Source: Alicycliphilus sp. UBA6560 | Lineage (GTDB): Bacteria; Pseudomonadota; Gammaproteobacteria; Burkholderiales; Burkholderiaceae_C | Direction: 5' to 3' | Assembly: GCA_002434305.1 (NCBI GenBank) | Contig: DJJU01000006.1 | Coordinates: forward strand, 248,001 to 312,000 | Length of the DNA stretch: 64,000 nt | Shown: in pieces, positions 48,080 through 56,838 of the stretch | Numbering within the stretch: the first letter of the stretch is position 1 | Layout of the letters: each line of letters opens with the position of its first letter | The notes under the pieces: generated by a model | Databases searched by the model: none | The model's input: only the letters and a program-made list of their open reading frames with translations | Told to the model about the DNA's origin: nothing | Translations under genes and position numbers: made by a program

Positions 48080-48592
48080 ATGCGACCTTCCCCCGACCGG
48101 CAGGCCGGAACCGCCACGCAGTCCCAGCACGCCTGCACCGTGGCTGCGACGCAGCGGCTGATCGCACTGTACGAGCGGCTCTCGCCGGCAGATCTGCCGA
48201 TGCTGGGGCAGTACTACGCGGTCGATGCGCGCTTCAAGGACCCCTTCAATGACGTGCGCGGCGTGCCTGCTATCACGCAGGTGTTTGCCCACATGTTCGA
48301 GACGCTGGAGCAGGCGCGCTTCGTCGTCACCCGGCACATGGTGGAGAGCGACCAGGCCTTCCTCGCCTGGGAGCTGCACTTTCGCATGCGCCGCTGGCGC
48401 CCGGGGCTGGACCAGCGCATCCAGGGTGCCAGCCTGGTGCGCTTCAATGCCGAGGGCCGGGTGGCGGACCACCGGGACTACTGGGATGCGGCCGAGGAGC
48501 TGTACGAGAAGCTTCCCGTGCTGGGCGCGCTTATGCGCTGGTTGCGCGCGAGGGCTGGCGCTGCCACGCACGCCGCCGCACGCGTGCGCTGA
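48080..48592 (+). CDS. NTF2/SnoaL-like protein of the LitR cluster
   Basis: 170 residues. LIALYERLSPADLPMLGQYYAVDARFKDPFNDVRGVPAI is the opening of an NTF2-like fold with the conserved Asp and Phe-x-D-P; the sheet continues through FLAWELHFRMRR and ASLVRFNAEGRVADHRDYWDAAEELYEKLP. Such small cone-shaped domains are often isomerases, cyclases or binding proteins. It ends the eight-gene run and is convergent with gcvP; a G+C-rich hairpin without a T tract lies between. Confidence 0.87.
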   Translation: MRPSPDRQAGTATQSQHACTVAATQRLIALYERLSPADLPMLGQYYAVDARFKDPFNDVRGVPAITQVFAHMFETLEQARFVVTRHMVESDQAFLAWELHFRMRRWRPGLDQRIQGASLVRFNAEGRVADHRDYWDAAEELYEKLPVLGALMRWLRARAGAATHAAARVR

Positions 48593-48638
48593 GGCGCTGG
48601 CCGGCGGCGGCGCCCCTGGGGCTGCGCCGCCGCTGTGC

Positions 48639-51536
48639 TCAGTCCGGGTCGCCCACCGGCAGGCAGCTGCAAAAAAGATTGCGGTCGCCGTAGACGTTGT
48701 CCACGCGCCCCACGGGGCTCCAGTACTTGTTGCGCCGCAAGGCATCGACGGGATAGGCCGCCGCTTCGCGCGGGTAGGGGTGGTCCCACTGCGTGCCCAG
48801 CAGGCTTTCGGCCGTGTGCGGGGCGTTCTTCAGGGGGTTGTCGTCGCGCGGCAGCGCGCCGGATTCAATCTGGCCGATCTCTGCGCGGATGGCGATCATC
48901 GCGTCGATGAAGCGGTCGATCTCGGCCAGGTCCTCGCTTTCGGTGGGCTCCACCATCAGCGTGTTGGGAACGGGAAAACTCAGCGTGGGCGCGTGAAAGC
49001 CATAGTCGATCAGCCGCTTGGCCACGTCCTCGGCCATCACGCCGCTGCTTTCCTTGAAGTGGCGCAGGTCCAGGATGCACTCGTGCGCCACGTGGCCGTT
49101 GGCCGAGGCGTACAGCGTGGGATAGTGGTCCTTCAAGCGGGCGCTGATGTAGTTGGCGCTGAGGATGGCGACCTCGGTCGCGGCCTGCAGGCCCTGCGCG
49201 CCCATCATGCGGATGTACATCCACGAGATCGGCAGCACGGCCGCGTTGCCCAGCGGCGCTGCGCTGACGGCGCCCACCTTGCCCGCGATGCCGGCCGTGG
49301 CGTGGCCGGGCAGGTAGGGCACCAGGTCCTCGACCACGCACACGGGGCCCACGCCAGGCCCGCCGCCGCCGTGGGGGATGCAGAAGGTCTTGTGCAGGTT
49401 CAGGTGGCTCACGTCGCCGCCGAACTCGCCCGGCGCGGCCACGCCGACCAGGGCGTTCATGTTGGCGCCGTCCACATACACGCGCCCGCCGTGCTGGTGC
49501 ACGATCTGGCACAGCTCCTTGACCTGGGTCTCGAACACGCCGTGCGTGCTGGGGTAGGTGATCATCACGCAGGCCAGGTTCTGGCTGTGCTGCTCGCACT
49601 TGGCCCGCAGGTCGCCCATGTCCACGTTGCCGTTCTCGTCGCACTTGGTGACCACCACCTGCATGCCCACCATCTGCGCGCTGGCCGGGTTCGTGCCGTG
49701 GGCGCTGCTGGGGATGAGGCAGATGTTGCGCTGCGTGTTGCCCTGCGCCGCATGCCAGGCCTTGATGGCCAGCAGGCCGGCGTATTCGCCCTGGCTGCCG
49801 GCGTTGGGCTGCAGGCTGACGCCGGCATAGCCCGTGGCCTCGCACAGCCACTGGCGCAGCTGCGCGTCCAGCTCCCGGTAGCCCTCCAGCTGGTCGGCCG
49901 GAGCGAAGGGGTGCACCTGGGCGAATTCGGGCCAGGTGATGGGGATCATCTCGCTGGTGGCGTTCAGCTTCATGGTGCAGGAGCCCAGCGGGATCATGCT
50001 GCGGTCCAGCGCCAGGTCCTTGTCGGACAGGCTGCGGATGTAGCGCAGCATGGCCGTCTCGCTGTGGTGCGTGTTGAACACCGGGTGCGTGAGGAAGGCG
50101 CTGCTGCGCTGCAGCGCGGGCGGGATCAGCGTGTCCACGCCCATCTCGAAGTCGGCGAAGGTGAGCGTGGCCTGGCCGTCCTTGGCGAAGATCTTCCACA
50201 GCAGCTCGACGTCGGCCCGCGTGGTGGTCTCGTCCAGCGAGATGCACAGGTACTCGTTCCAATAGATTCGCAGGTTGACGCCCATGGAGACTGCGCGGGC
50301 AGCTATTGTTTTGGTAGCGTCGCGGGTGTGCAGGCTCAAGGTGTCGAAGCTGGCGTGCTCGCGCAGCGGCGCACCCAGGCTTCTCAAGCCCTGCGCCAGG
50401 ATGGCCGTGTAGGTGGCCACGCGCCGGGCGATGCGCGTCAGGCCCTCGGGGCCGTGGTACACGGCGTACATGCTGGCGATCACGGCGGGCAGCACCTGCG
50501 CGGTGCAGATGTTGGAGGTGGCCTTTTCGCGCCTGATGTGCTGCTCGCGCGTCTGCAGCGCCAGGCGGTAGGCCCGCTGGCCGTGCACGTCCACGCTCAC
50601 GCCCACCAGGCGCCCGGGCAGGCTGCGCTTGAAGGCGTCGCGGCAGGCCATGTAGGCGGCGTGCGGGCCGCCCGCGCCCATGGGCATCCCTAAGCGCTGT
50701 GTGGTGCCGACGACGATGTCGGCGCCCCATTCGCCCGGCGGCACGATCAGGGTGAGCGCCAGCAGGTCGGCGCAGGCGATGACGGCGGCCTGGCGCGCGT
50801 GGGCCTTCTCGGCCGCGGCACGCAGGCTGTCCACGTCGTCGATGCGGCCGCTGGTGGCGGGGTACTGCACCAGCAGCGCGAAATAGTCGCCGTCGACGGC
50901 CGCGTCCCATTCCTCGCGCGAATTGGCCAGCACTACTTCGATGCCCAGCGGCGCGGCGCGCGTCTGGATGACCTCGATGGTCTGCGGGTGGGCGTCGCCG
51001 GCGACGATGAAGCGGTTGCTCTGCGCCTTGACCGAGCGGCGCGCCAGCGTCATGGCTTCGGCGGCAGCGGTGGCCTCGTCCAGCATGGAGGCGTTGGCGA
51101 TGTCCATGCCCGTGAGGTCGGTGACCATGGTCTGGAAGTTGACCAGCGCCTCCATGCGGCCCTGGCTGATCTCGGCCTGGTAGGGCGTGTAGGCGGTGTA
51201 CCAGGCGGGGTTCTCCAGCACGTTGCGCAGGATGACGCCGGGCGTGTGCGTGCCGTAGTAGCCCTGGCCGATGAAGCTCTTGAGCACGCGGTTCTTGCCC
51301 GCGATGGTGCGCAGCTCGGCCAGCGCCGCCGCCTCGGTCGTGGGCGCGGGCAGCTGCATGCTGCTGGTGCGGGCGATGGATCGCGGCACGATGGAGTCGA
51401 TGAGGGCGCGGCGCGAGGCCTCGCCGATCACGGACAGCATGTGCGCCTCGTCCGAGGCGTCCGGACCGATGTGGCGCGGCAGGAATTCGGCGGCGTTTTC
51501 AAGCGCGGCCAGGGGCAGGGCGGCGGGCATCTGCAT
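48639..51536 (-). CDS. gcvP: Glycine dehydrogenase (decarboxylating), P-protein
   Basis: 965 residues, the full-length homodimeric form. It decarboxylates glycine with pyridoxal phosphate and passes aminomethyl to GcvH. The start region ENAAEFLPRHIGPDASDEAHML and the PLP lysine in HLNLHKTFCIPHGGGGPGVGP are visible, with GSCTMKLN in between. It is the last gene of gcvT-gcvH-gcvP under the glycine riboswitch. A repeat copy of about 60 bases lies between it and gcvH. Confidence 0.97.
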   Translation of the reverse strand: MQMPAALPLAALENAAEFLPRHIGPDASDEAHMLSVIGEASRRALIDSIVPRSIARTSSMQLPAPTTEAAALAELRTIAGKNRVLKSFIGQGYYGTHTPGVILRNVLENPAWYTAYTPYQAEISQGRMEALVNFQTMVTDLTGMDIANASMLDEATAAAEAMTLARRSVKAQSNRFIVAGDAHPQTIEVIQTRAAPLGIEVVLANSREEWDAAVDGDYFALLVQYPATSGRIDDVDSLRAAAEKAHARQAAVIACADLLALTLIVPPGEWGADIVVGTTQRLGMPMGAGGPHAAYMACRDAFKRSLPGRLVGVSVDVHGQRAYRLALQTREQHIRREKATSNICTAQVLPAVIASMYAVYHGPEGLTRIARRVATYTAILAQGLRSLGAPLREHASFDTLSLHTRDATKTIAARAVSMGVNLRIYWNEYLCISLDETTTRADVELLWKIFAKDGQATLTFADFEMGVDTLIPPALQRSSAFLTHPVFNTHHSETAMLRYIRSLSDKDLALDRSMIPLGSCTMKLNATSEMIPITWPEFAQVHPFAPADQLEGYRELDAQLRQWLCEATGYAGVSLQPNAGSQGEYAGLLAIKAWHAAQGNTQRNICLIPSSAHGTNPASAQMVGMQVVVTKCDENGNVDMGDLRAKCEQHSQNLACVMITYPSTHGVFETQVKELCQIVHQHGGRVYVDGANMNALVGVAAPGEFGGDVSHLNLHKTFCIPHGGGGPGVGPVCVVEDLVPYLPGHATAGIAGKVGAVSAAPLGNAAVLPISWMYIRMMGAQGLQAATEVAILSANYISARLKDHYPTLYASANGHVAHECILDLRHFKESSGVMAEDVAKRLIDYGFHAPTLSFPVPNTLMVEPTESEDLAEIDRFIDAMIAIRAEIGQIESGALPRDDNPLKNAPHTAESLLGTQWDHPYPREAAAYPVDALRRNKYWSPVGRVDNVYGDRNLFCSCLPVGDPD

Positions 51537-51554
51537 GGGACGGAGCCTTCGGTT

Positions 51555-51616
51555 TGCTATTGAATAAAGAGCTGCTGCCGCTTGCCTGGCAAGGGTTTGA
51601 GCTCGATTTGACTAAT
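51555..51616 (+). repeat. Repeat copy between gcvP and gcvH
   Basis: GCTATTGAATAAAGAGCTGC, TGCCGCTTG, then CAAGGGTTTGAGCTCGATTTG match the 60-base form, slightly decayed in the right arm. It would form a hairpin in the gcv mRNA. Confidence 0.7.
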
Positions 51617-51669
51617 ATTTCTGACCAGCGGCCCGCGCGCCCTCCAAGGCGCCGCGGGCCGGCGCGCCG

Positions 51670-52044
51670 TCAGGCGTTGGCCGCGAACTCGTTGTAGGCC
51701 GTCTCGTCCATCAGGCTGGACAGCTCCTTCTCGTCGCTCAGCTTGACCTTGAAGAACCAGCCGCTGCCCAGCGGGTCGGAATTGGCCAGCGAAGGGTCGG
51801 CGCGCAGGCTTTCGTTGACTTCGACGATCTCGCCCGAGATCGGCATGTACACGTCGGCGGCGGCCTTCACCGACTCCACCACGCCGGCCACTTCACCCTG
51901 CTTGAAGGTGGTGCCCACGGCGGGCAGGTCCACGAAGACGATGTCGCCCAGGGCGTCCTGCGCGTGCACGGTGATGCCGACCACGGCGGCGGCCGGCTCG
52001 GCGGTGTTGATCCACTCGTGGTCTTTGGAATACTGGATGGTCAT
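51670..52044 (-). CDS. gcvH: Glycine cleavage system H protein
   Basis: 124 residues, the lipoyl carrier shuttling the aminomethyl group between GcvP, GcvT and Lpd. It begins TIQYSKDHEWI; the lipoylated residue is Lys60 in GVVESVKAAADVY; the end is FFKVKLSDEKELSSLMDETAY. It lies 95 bases after gcvT in the same transcript. Confidence 0.97.
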   Translation of the reverse strand: MTIQYSKDHEWINTAEPAAAVVGITVHAQDALGDIVFVDLPAVGTTFKQGEVAGVVESVKAAADVYMPISGEIVEVNESLRADPSLANSDPLGSGWFFKVKLSDEKELSSLMDETAYNEFAANA

Positions 52045-52139
52045 GGGGCGGCTCCGAAGGAAAGTTGGAACGAAAAAAGGATCGATAAAGTGGGCGGTGC
52101 GCCCGCTGGCACTGTAGCCGCGGGTGCCCGGCCCGGCCG

Positions 52140-53282
52140 TCAGCCGCGGTGGTAGCGCGGCGGCAGGAAGGGGGTGGGCGCCACCTCCATGGGCACGGCC
52201 TTGCCGCGCACCAGGGCGTTCAGGCGCGTGCCGGGCTGGGCCAGGTGCGGCGGCACGTAGGCCAGGGCGATGGGTTTGTCCAGGCTGGGCGCCAGCAGGC
52301 CGCTGGTCACCGTGCCGGCGCTCTCGCCCGCTTCCGTCTGCAGGGCAGTGCCCTCGCGCACGGGCACGCGCTCCAGGGCCACCAGGCCCACGCGCTTGCG
52401 CGTCAGGCTGCTCGGGTCGTCGATCTGCGCCAGCACCCGGGCCGCGCCGGGAAAGCCGCCGGCGCGCGCGCCGCCCGTGCGCCGCACCTTCTGGATGGCC
52501 CAGTTCAGCGCGGCCTCGGGCGGCGTGGTGGTGGTGTCGATGTCGTTGCCGTACAGGCACAGGCCGGCCTCCAGGCGCAGCGAATTGCGCGCGCCCAGGC
52601 CCACGGGCTTGACCTCGGGCTGCGCCAGCAGGGCGCGCGCCAGGCTCTCGGCGTTCGCGGCGGGCACGGAGATCTCGAAGCCGTCCTCGCCGGTGTAGCC
52701 GCTGCGGGTGATGAACAGCGGCACGCCCTGCCAGTCGAAGTGCCCGCCGCTCATGAAGACCAGCTGCTGCACGCCCGGCACCAGCCGCGACAGCGCCGCG
52801 GCGGCCTGCGGGCCCTGCAGCGCCAGCAGCCCCTGGTCGGGCAGGGGGCGCACCTCGCAGCGGTCGCCGATGCGCGCCTGGATGTGCGCGATGTCGGCCG
52901 CCTTGCAGGCGCCGTTGACGATCAGGAACAGTGTGCTTGCACCGTCCACCAGCCCCTGGTTGAAGCACATCAGGTCATCGATGACGCCGCCGTCCTCGTT
53001 CAGCAGCAGGCCATAGCGCTGGCGGCCGACGGGCAGGTCGATCACGTCCACGGGCATCAGCGTTTCCAGCGCCGCGGCGGCATCCGGCCCCACCAGCAGC
53101 AGCTGGCCCATGTGCGAGACGTCGAACAGGCCGGCCTGCGCGCGCGTGTGCAGGTGCTCGGCCATCAGGCCGCTGGGGTACTGCACGGGCATGGCATAGC
53201 CGGCGAAGGGCACCATGCGCGCGCCCAGCTCCAGGTGCAGGGCGTGCAGGGGGGTGGTCAGCAGGGATTCGGTGGTGGTCAC
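52140..53282 (-). CDS. gcvT: Glycine cleavage system T protein (aminomethyltransferase)
   Basis: 380 residues from a GTG start (VTTTESLLTTPLHALHLELGARM); the longer frame runs back through the riboswitch and is not coding. GcvT transfers the methylene group to tetrahydrofolate and releases ammonia. Family blocks are MVPFAGYAMPVQYPSGLMAEHLHTR, LFDVSHMGQ, VFMSGGHFDWQGVPLFITRSGYTGEDGFEI and GLGARNSLRLEAGLCLYGND. It is the first gene behind the glycine riboswitch. Confidence 0.96.
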   Translation of the reverse strand: MTTTESLLTTPLHALHLELGARMVPFAGYAMPVQYPSGLMAEHLHTRAQAGLFDVSHMGQLLLVGPDAAAALETLMPVDVIDLPVGRQRYGLLLNEDGGVIDDLMCFNQGLVDGASTLFLIVNGACKAADIAHIQARIGDRCEVRPLPDQGLLALQGPQAAAALSRLVPGVQQLVFMSGGHFDWQGVPLFITRSGYTGEDGFEISVPAANAESLARALLAQPEVKPVGLGARNSLRLEAGLCLYGNDIDTTTTPPEAALNWAIQKVRRTGGARAGGFPGAARVLAQIDDPSSLTRKRVGLVALERVPVREGTALQTEAGESAGTVTSGLLAPSLDKPIALAYVPPHLAQPGTRLNALVRGKAVPMEVAPTPFLPPRYHRG

Positions 53283-53351
53283 GGGCGAACAGGCTCCGGG
53301 GCAAATGGTGATGCGGCCCGCCTCGTCTGGCTTGGCCGCAGGATTTGCCCG

Positions 53352-53566
53352 GCTGTCCGCTCGACCTGAGAGATTCGCCCCGGGTACGGGGGTTGCTCCT
53401 TCGGTGGGCCGGCTCAATCTGTCTAGCGCGCGTCCAGCCTCTCTCCAGCAAGGGAAACGCCCGCATCCCTGCGGGCGTGTCGTCAGTCCTTTTGCCTGAG
53501 CGTTCGGCTGCTGCCTGCGCCTTCGGCGGCCCTTGGCGCGTGCATCGCGTACGGGCTCTCTCCTGA
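53352..53566 (-). promoter_or_regulatory. Tandem glycine riboswitch upstream of gcvT
   Basis: Two glycine aptamers are readable on the minus strand. The first (53566 to 53482) starts GTCAGGAGAGAGCC, has GCCGAAGGCGCAGGCAGC and ends GCTCAGGCAAAAGGACTGAC. The second (about 53450 to 53352) starts TGGAGAGAGGC, has CACCGAAGGAGCAACCCC and ends TCTCTCAGGTCGAGCGGACAG. Between them is a 7-bp hairpin (CGCCCGC/GCGGGCG, 53458-53477) followed by TTTCCC. Glycine binding is expected to switch the gcv operon on. About 50 further bases before 53619 show nothing. Confidence 0.9.
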
Positions 53567-53618
53567 CGCGGCGGATTCTAAGCCAGCGCGGGGGCCGGCG
53601 CGGGCTTCATCCCCATCC

Positions 53619-54896
53619 TCAGCGCGCGTAGACGATGTCGCGCAGGAACAGCGACAGCTGCGGCACGTAGGTAATGACCAGCAGGCACAGCAGGATCACC
53701 CCGACGAAGGGCAGCAGGTGCCCGACGATGCGGTCCAGTGAAATCCGCGCCACCGTGCAGGCGGCGAACAGGTTCACGCCGAAGGGCGGGGTGATCATGC
53801 CCAGCGCCAGGTTGACCACCATGATCAGCCCGAAGTGCACCGGGTCGACGCCGAAGTGCGCTGCCACCGGCGCCAGGATGGGCCCGAGCACGATGATGGC
53901 GGCGCTGGTCTCGATGAACATGCCGATCAGGAACAGCGCCACGTTCACGCCCAGCAGGAACAGCGTCGGCGTCTGCAGCACCTCCTGCAGCCAGCGGCCG
54001 ATGGCGTCGGGCACGCCGGCGCGGGTGATGAGGAAGGCGAACAGTCCTGCGTTGGCGATGATGAACATGATCACGGCCGAGGAGATCGCCGATTTCTTGA
54101 GCACCGCGTACAGGTCGCGCACGCCGATCTCACGGTACACGACCATGCCCACCACCAGCGCGTAGAACACCGCCACGGCCGAGGCCTCGGTGGGCGTGAA
54201 GACGCCGCCGTAGATGCCGCCCAGGATGATCACGGGCATCAGCAGTGCCCAGCCGGCCTGCAGCAGCGCGCGGCCAAAGGGCATGCGGCCGTCGCCGTCG
54301 TGCTTGCCCCAGCCCTTGTACTTGCAGTAGGCCCAGACGAACAGCATCAGCGCGCCGCTGATGAGCAAGCCGGGTCCGAAGCCGGCGATGAACAGCTCGC
54401 CGATGGAGACCTCGGCGCTGACGCCGTACAGGATCATGGGGATTGAGGGCGGGATGATCACGCCCAGCTCGGCGCTGGTGGCCTGCAGCGCGGCGGCGTA
54501 GCTGGTGGGGTAGCCATGTTTGATCAGCGCCGGGATCAGGATGGCGCCGATGGCGAAGGTGGTCGCCACCGACGAGCCGGAGACGGCCGCGAAGATCATG
54601 CAGGTCAGCACGCAGGTCATGGGCAGGCCGCCCTGCACGCCGCCCACCAGGCTCTTGGCGAACTCGACCAGGCGGCGCGAGATGCCACCGGTCTCCATCA
54701 GGTTGCCCGCCAGGATGAAGAAGGGAATGGCCGCCAGCGGGAACTTGTTGATCGCGCCGAACATTTCCTTCACGGCGATCAGCATGTTGGCGTTGGCCAT
54801 CTGGATGCCCAGGATGGACGCCAGGCCGATGGACACGGCCACGGACACCGTCAGCGCAAAGCACAGCGCCATGGTGGAGATCATCACGGCGGTCAT
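53619..54896 (-). CDS. dctM: TRAP transporter large permease (DctM family)
   Basis: 425 residues, about twelve membrane segments. Family landmarks: IPFFILAGNLMETGGISRRLVEFA, MIFAAVSGSSVATTFAIGAILIPALIKHGY and GVIIPPSIPMILYG, then GGIYGGVFTPTEASAVAVFYA. It forms the sodium-coupled translocation channel with the small DctQ subunit. Start MTAVMIST at 54896 was chosen over an upstream ATG. It is the last gene of dctP-dctQ-dctM. Confidence 0.94.
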   Translation of the reverse strand: MTAVMISTMALCFALTVSVAVSIGLASILGIQMANANMLIAVKEMFGAINKFPLAAIPFFILAGNLMETGGISRRLVEFAKSLVGGVQGGLPMTCVLTCMIFAAVSGSSVATTFAIGAILIPALIKHGYPTSYAAALQATSAELGVIIPPSIPMILYGVSAEVSIGELFIAGFGPGLLISGALMLFVWAYCKYKGWGKHDGDGRMPFGRALLQAGWALLMPVIILGGIYGGVFTPTEASAVAVFYALVVGMVVYREIGVRDLYAVLKKSAISSAVIMFIIANAGLFAFLITRAGVPDAIGRWLQEVLQTPTLFLLGVNVALFLIGMFIETSAAIIVLGPILAPVAAHFGVDPVHFGLIMVVNLALGMITPPFGVNLFAACTVARISLDRIVGHLLPFVGVILLCLLVITYVPQLSLFLRDIVYAR

Positions 54897-54960
54897 GGCT
54901 GGGCTCCCTGGCGTGTCGTAGCCTGGGCCGGCGCCCAGTGCGTGGGGTGCGGTGCGGCGG

Positions 54961-55461
54961 TCATTGCGCGGTCTCCAGTTCCTCACGGCGCGGATCGAGC
55001 AGGTTGCCCACGATGCCGGGAATGCTCAGCACCGCGCCCACGGGCACGGCCAGGTACGCCCAGAACATGGACAGCGACTCGAGCCCGGCCATGGTCTGCA
55101 CGCCGCCGCGGCGCGCGTAGTCGAAGCCCCACCAGATCAGCACGGCGCACAGGGCCAGGGCGGCCAGGCACACCACCCAGTCCAGCACGCGGCGCAGCGG
55201 CGGCGGGCTCCAGCGGTACAGCACGTCCACGCTGACCATAGCCCCGTGACGGAACGCCATGGGGATGGCCAGGAATACCATCCAGATCAGGCTGAAGCGG
55301 ATCAGCACCTCGGTCCACTCCGCCGGTTCTTCAAACACGAAGCGCATCAGGATCTGGAACATGCCCAGGCTGGCGGCCACGGCCAGCATGGCGCAGGCGC
55401 CCATCATGGCGGCGCCGGTGCTGAACCGCTCGACGCCGAGGAACAGGGATTTCATGCGCAT
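54961..55461 (-). CDS. dctQ: TRAP transporter small permease (DctQ family)
   Basis: 166 residues with four membrane segments; the loop between the second and third contains MAFRHGAMVSVDVL, the DctQ consensus. Start at the ATG of MRMKSLFLG (55461); the ATG two codons later is equally possible. It pairs with DctM. A terminator-like hairpin precedes it, separating it from dctP. Confidence 0.9.
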   Translation of the reverse strand: MRMKSLFLGVERFSTGAAMMGACAMLAVAASLGMFQILMRFVFEEPAEWTEVLIRFSLIWMVFLAIPMAFRHGAMVSVDVLYRWSPPPLRRVLDWVVCLAALALCAVLIWWGFDYARRGGVQTMAGLESLSMFWAYLAVPVGAVLSIPGIVGNLLDPRREELETAQ

Positions 55462-55483
55462 GGGGAAAACTTCTTTTTGAACG

Positions 55484-55514
55484 AAAAACGCCCGTGGCGC
55501 ATGAACCACGGGCG
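55484..55514 (-). terminator. Intrinsic terminator between dctP and dctQ
   Basis: On the minus strand CGCCCGTGG (55514-55506) pairs with CCACGGGCG (55497-55489) and is followed by TTTTT (55488-55484). It lies inside the operon, so partial read-through would make receptor mRNA exceed membrane-subunit mRNA. Just upstream (55513-55540) is half a copy of the interspersed repeat (GGGCAGCTATGAAAAACGTAGC). Confidence 0.8.
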
Positions 55515-55553
55515 CGGGCAGCTATGAAAAACGTAGCGTCAACGCTGCGTTGC

Positions 55554-56525
55554 TCACTGGTAGTTGCGGATCTTGTCCAGGTTGGCCTTGCCGAATTCCT
55601 TCTCGAACTGCGTGTTCACCGGGGCCAGGGCGGCCACGAACCTGGACTTGTCCAGGTCGTCGATGACGGTCATGCCCTTGGCGCGCAGGTCGGCCACGCC
55701 CTTGGCATCGTCCTCGTCCACGCGGGCGCGGTTGGCCTTGGTGCCTTCCTTGGCGGCGTCGATGAAGGCCTGCTTGTCGGCGGCGGAGAGCTTGTCGAAC
55801 ACCCCCTTGTTCATCACGAAGATGCAGGGCGAGTAGACGTGGCCGGTGAGCGACAGGTGCTTTTGCACCTGGTCGAACTTGGCCGAGATGATGACCGGCA
55901 GGGGATTCTCCTGGCCGTCCACCGTGCCCTGCTGCAGGGCGGTGAAGACCTCGGGGAAGGCCATGGGCGTGGTGATGATGCCGAAGCCCTTGTAGGCGGC
56001 GATGTGCACCGGGTTCTCCATGGTGCGCATCTTCAGGCCCTTCAGATCCTCGGGCGTCTTCACGTCGCGCTTGCTGTTGGTCATGTGGCGAAAGCCGTTC
56101 TCGGCCCAGGCCAGGGCCTTGAAGCCCTTGGCGTCGAACTTGGCCAGCAGGTCCTGGCCGATGGGGCCGTCCAGCACGGCGCGGGCGTGCGCCTTGTCGC
56201 GAAACAGGAAGGGCACGTCCAGGATCTTGGTCTCGGGCACGAAGTTGGGCACCGGACCGGTGGAGGAGAAGGCCAGCTCCTGCGTGCCCAGCTGCACGGC
56301 TTCGATGGACTCGCGCTCGCCGCCCAGGGCGCCGTTGTAGAAGGTCTGCACCTTGTAGCGGCCGCCCGTGCGCTTTTCCACTTCCTTGGCGAAGGTGTCG
56401 ATGGCCACGCCCTGGTGGGAGTTTTGCGCTGTGGAAATGCTGATGCGCATCGTGGTCTGCGCGAGAGCGGTGCCGGCCAGGCCGAGGGCCAGCGCCAGGC
56501 CGAGGGCGAGTTTGGTGGGTTGCAT
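55554..56525 (-). CDS. dctP: TRAP transporter substrate-binding protein (DctP family)
   Basis: 323 residues with a signal peptide (MQPTKLALGLALALGLAGTALAQ). The DctP fold is clear: GVAIDTFAKEVEKRTGGRYKVQTFYNGALGGERESIEAVQLGTQELAFSSTGP, then RHMTNSKRDVKTPEDLKGLKMRTMENPVH and PEVFTALQQGTVDGQENPLPVI, with the conserved arginine in KMRTMEN that salt-bridges a ligand carboxylate. The ligand is a carboxylic acid of unknown kind. Confidence 0.94.
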   Translation of the reverse strand: MQPTKLALGLALALGLAGTALAQTTMRISISTAQNSHQGVAIDTFAKEVEKRTGGRYKVQTFYNGALGGERESIEAVQLGTQELAFSSTGPVPNFVPETKILDVPFLFRDKAHARAVLDGPIGQDLLAKFDAKGFKALAWAENGFRHMTNSKRDVKTPEDLKGLKMRTMENPVHIAAYKGFGIITTPMAFPEVFTALQQGTVDGQENPLPVIISAKFDQVQKHLSLTGHVYSPCIFVMNKGVFDKLSAADKQAFIDAAKEGTKANRARVDEDDAKGVADLRAKGMTVIDDLDKSRFVAALAPVNTQFEKEFGKANLDKIRNYQ

Positions 56526-56792
56526 GGGGAAATCGTCTCCTGAATGGCTTGCGGTGATGCCGCCGAAAAATTATGGCGGTGCAGCATCCAGGGGCCATCG
56601 GGGTTTGTGCCGGTTTGGGGCAGGTCAAGACGCATGGGTGACAGCGCCTGCTTGCCAAGCCCCCGCCCGGCGGTAACCGGGCGGGGCTGTGGTCAATGTC
56701 GTGCGCCCCGGTAAGAGCGCCTTGATGGAAGCTGAGTATGCTCGCCGGGGCGTGGATGGATTTGCTGTATTTCCGATCTATTCGGCGCTTGG

Positions 56793-56807
56793 CAGAATAA
56801 TTTTCTG
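56793..56807. promoter_or_regulatory. Lrp/AsnC-type binding box
   Basis: CAGAATAATTTTCTG matches the E. coli Lrp consensus YAGHAWATTWTDCTR at 14 of 15 positions and is 32 bases upstream of the Lrp-family gene. It lies in the 313-base divergent gap between dctP and that gene; the rest of the gap holds an A+T-rich stretch (AATAATTTTCTG, CTAAATAATC) that may be the promoter and nothing else recognised. Confidence 0.65.
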
Positions 56808-56838
56808 AAAAAGGCGATTTCGCTAAATAATCATCTTC

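Noticed and set aside
50290..50321. Repeat-like block (GGGCAGCTATTG) inside gcvP
   Set aside because: Only one short arm matches, and the encoded residues align naturally with other GcvP proteins, so chance similarity is more likely.
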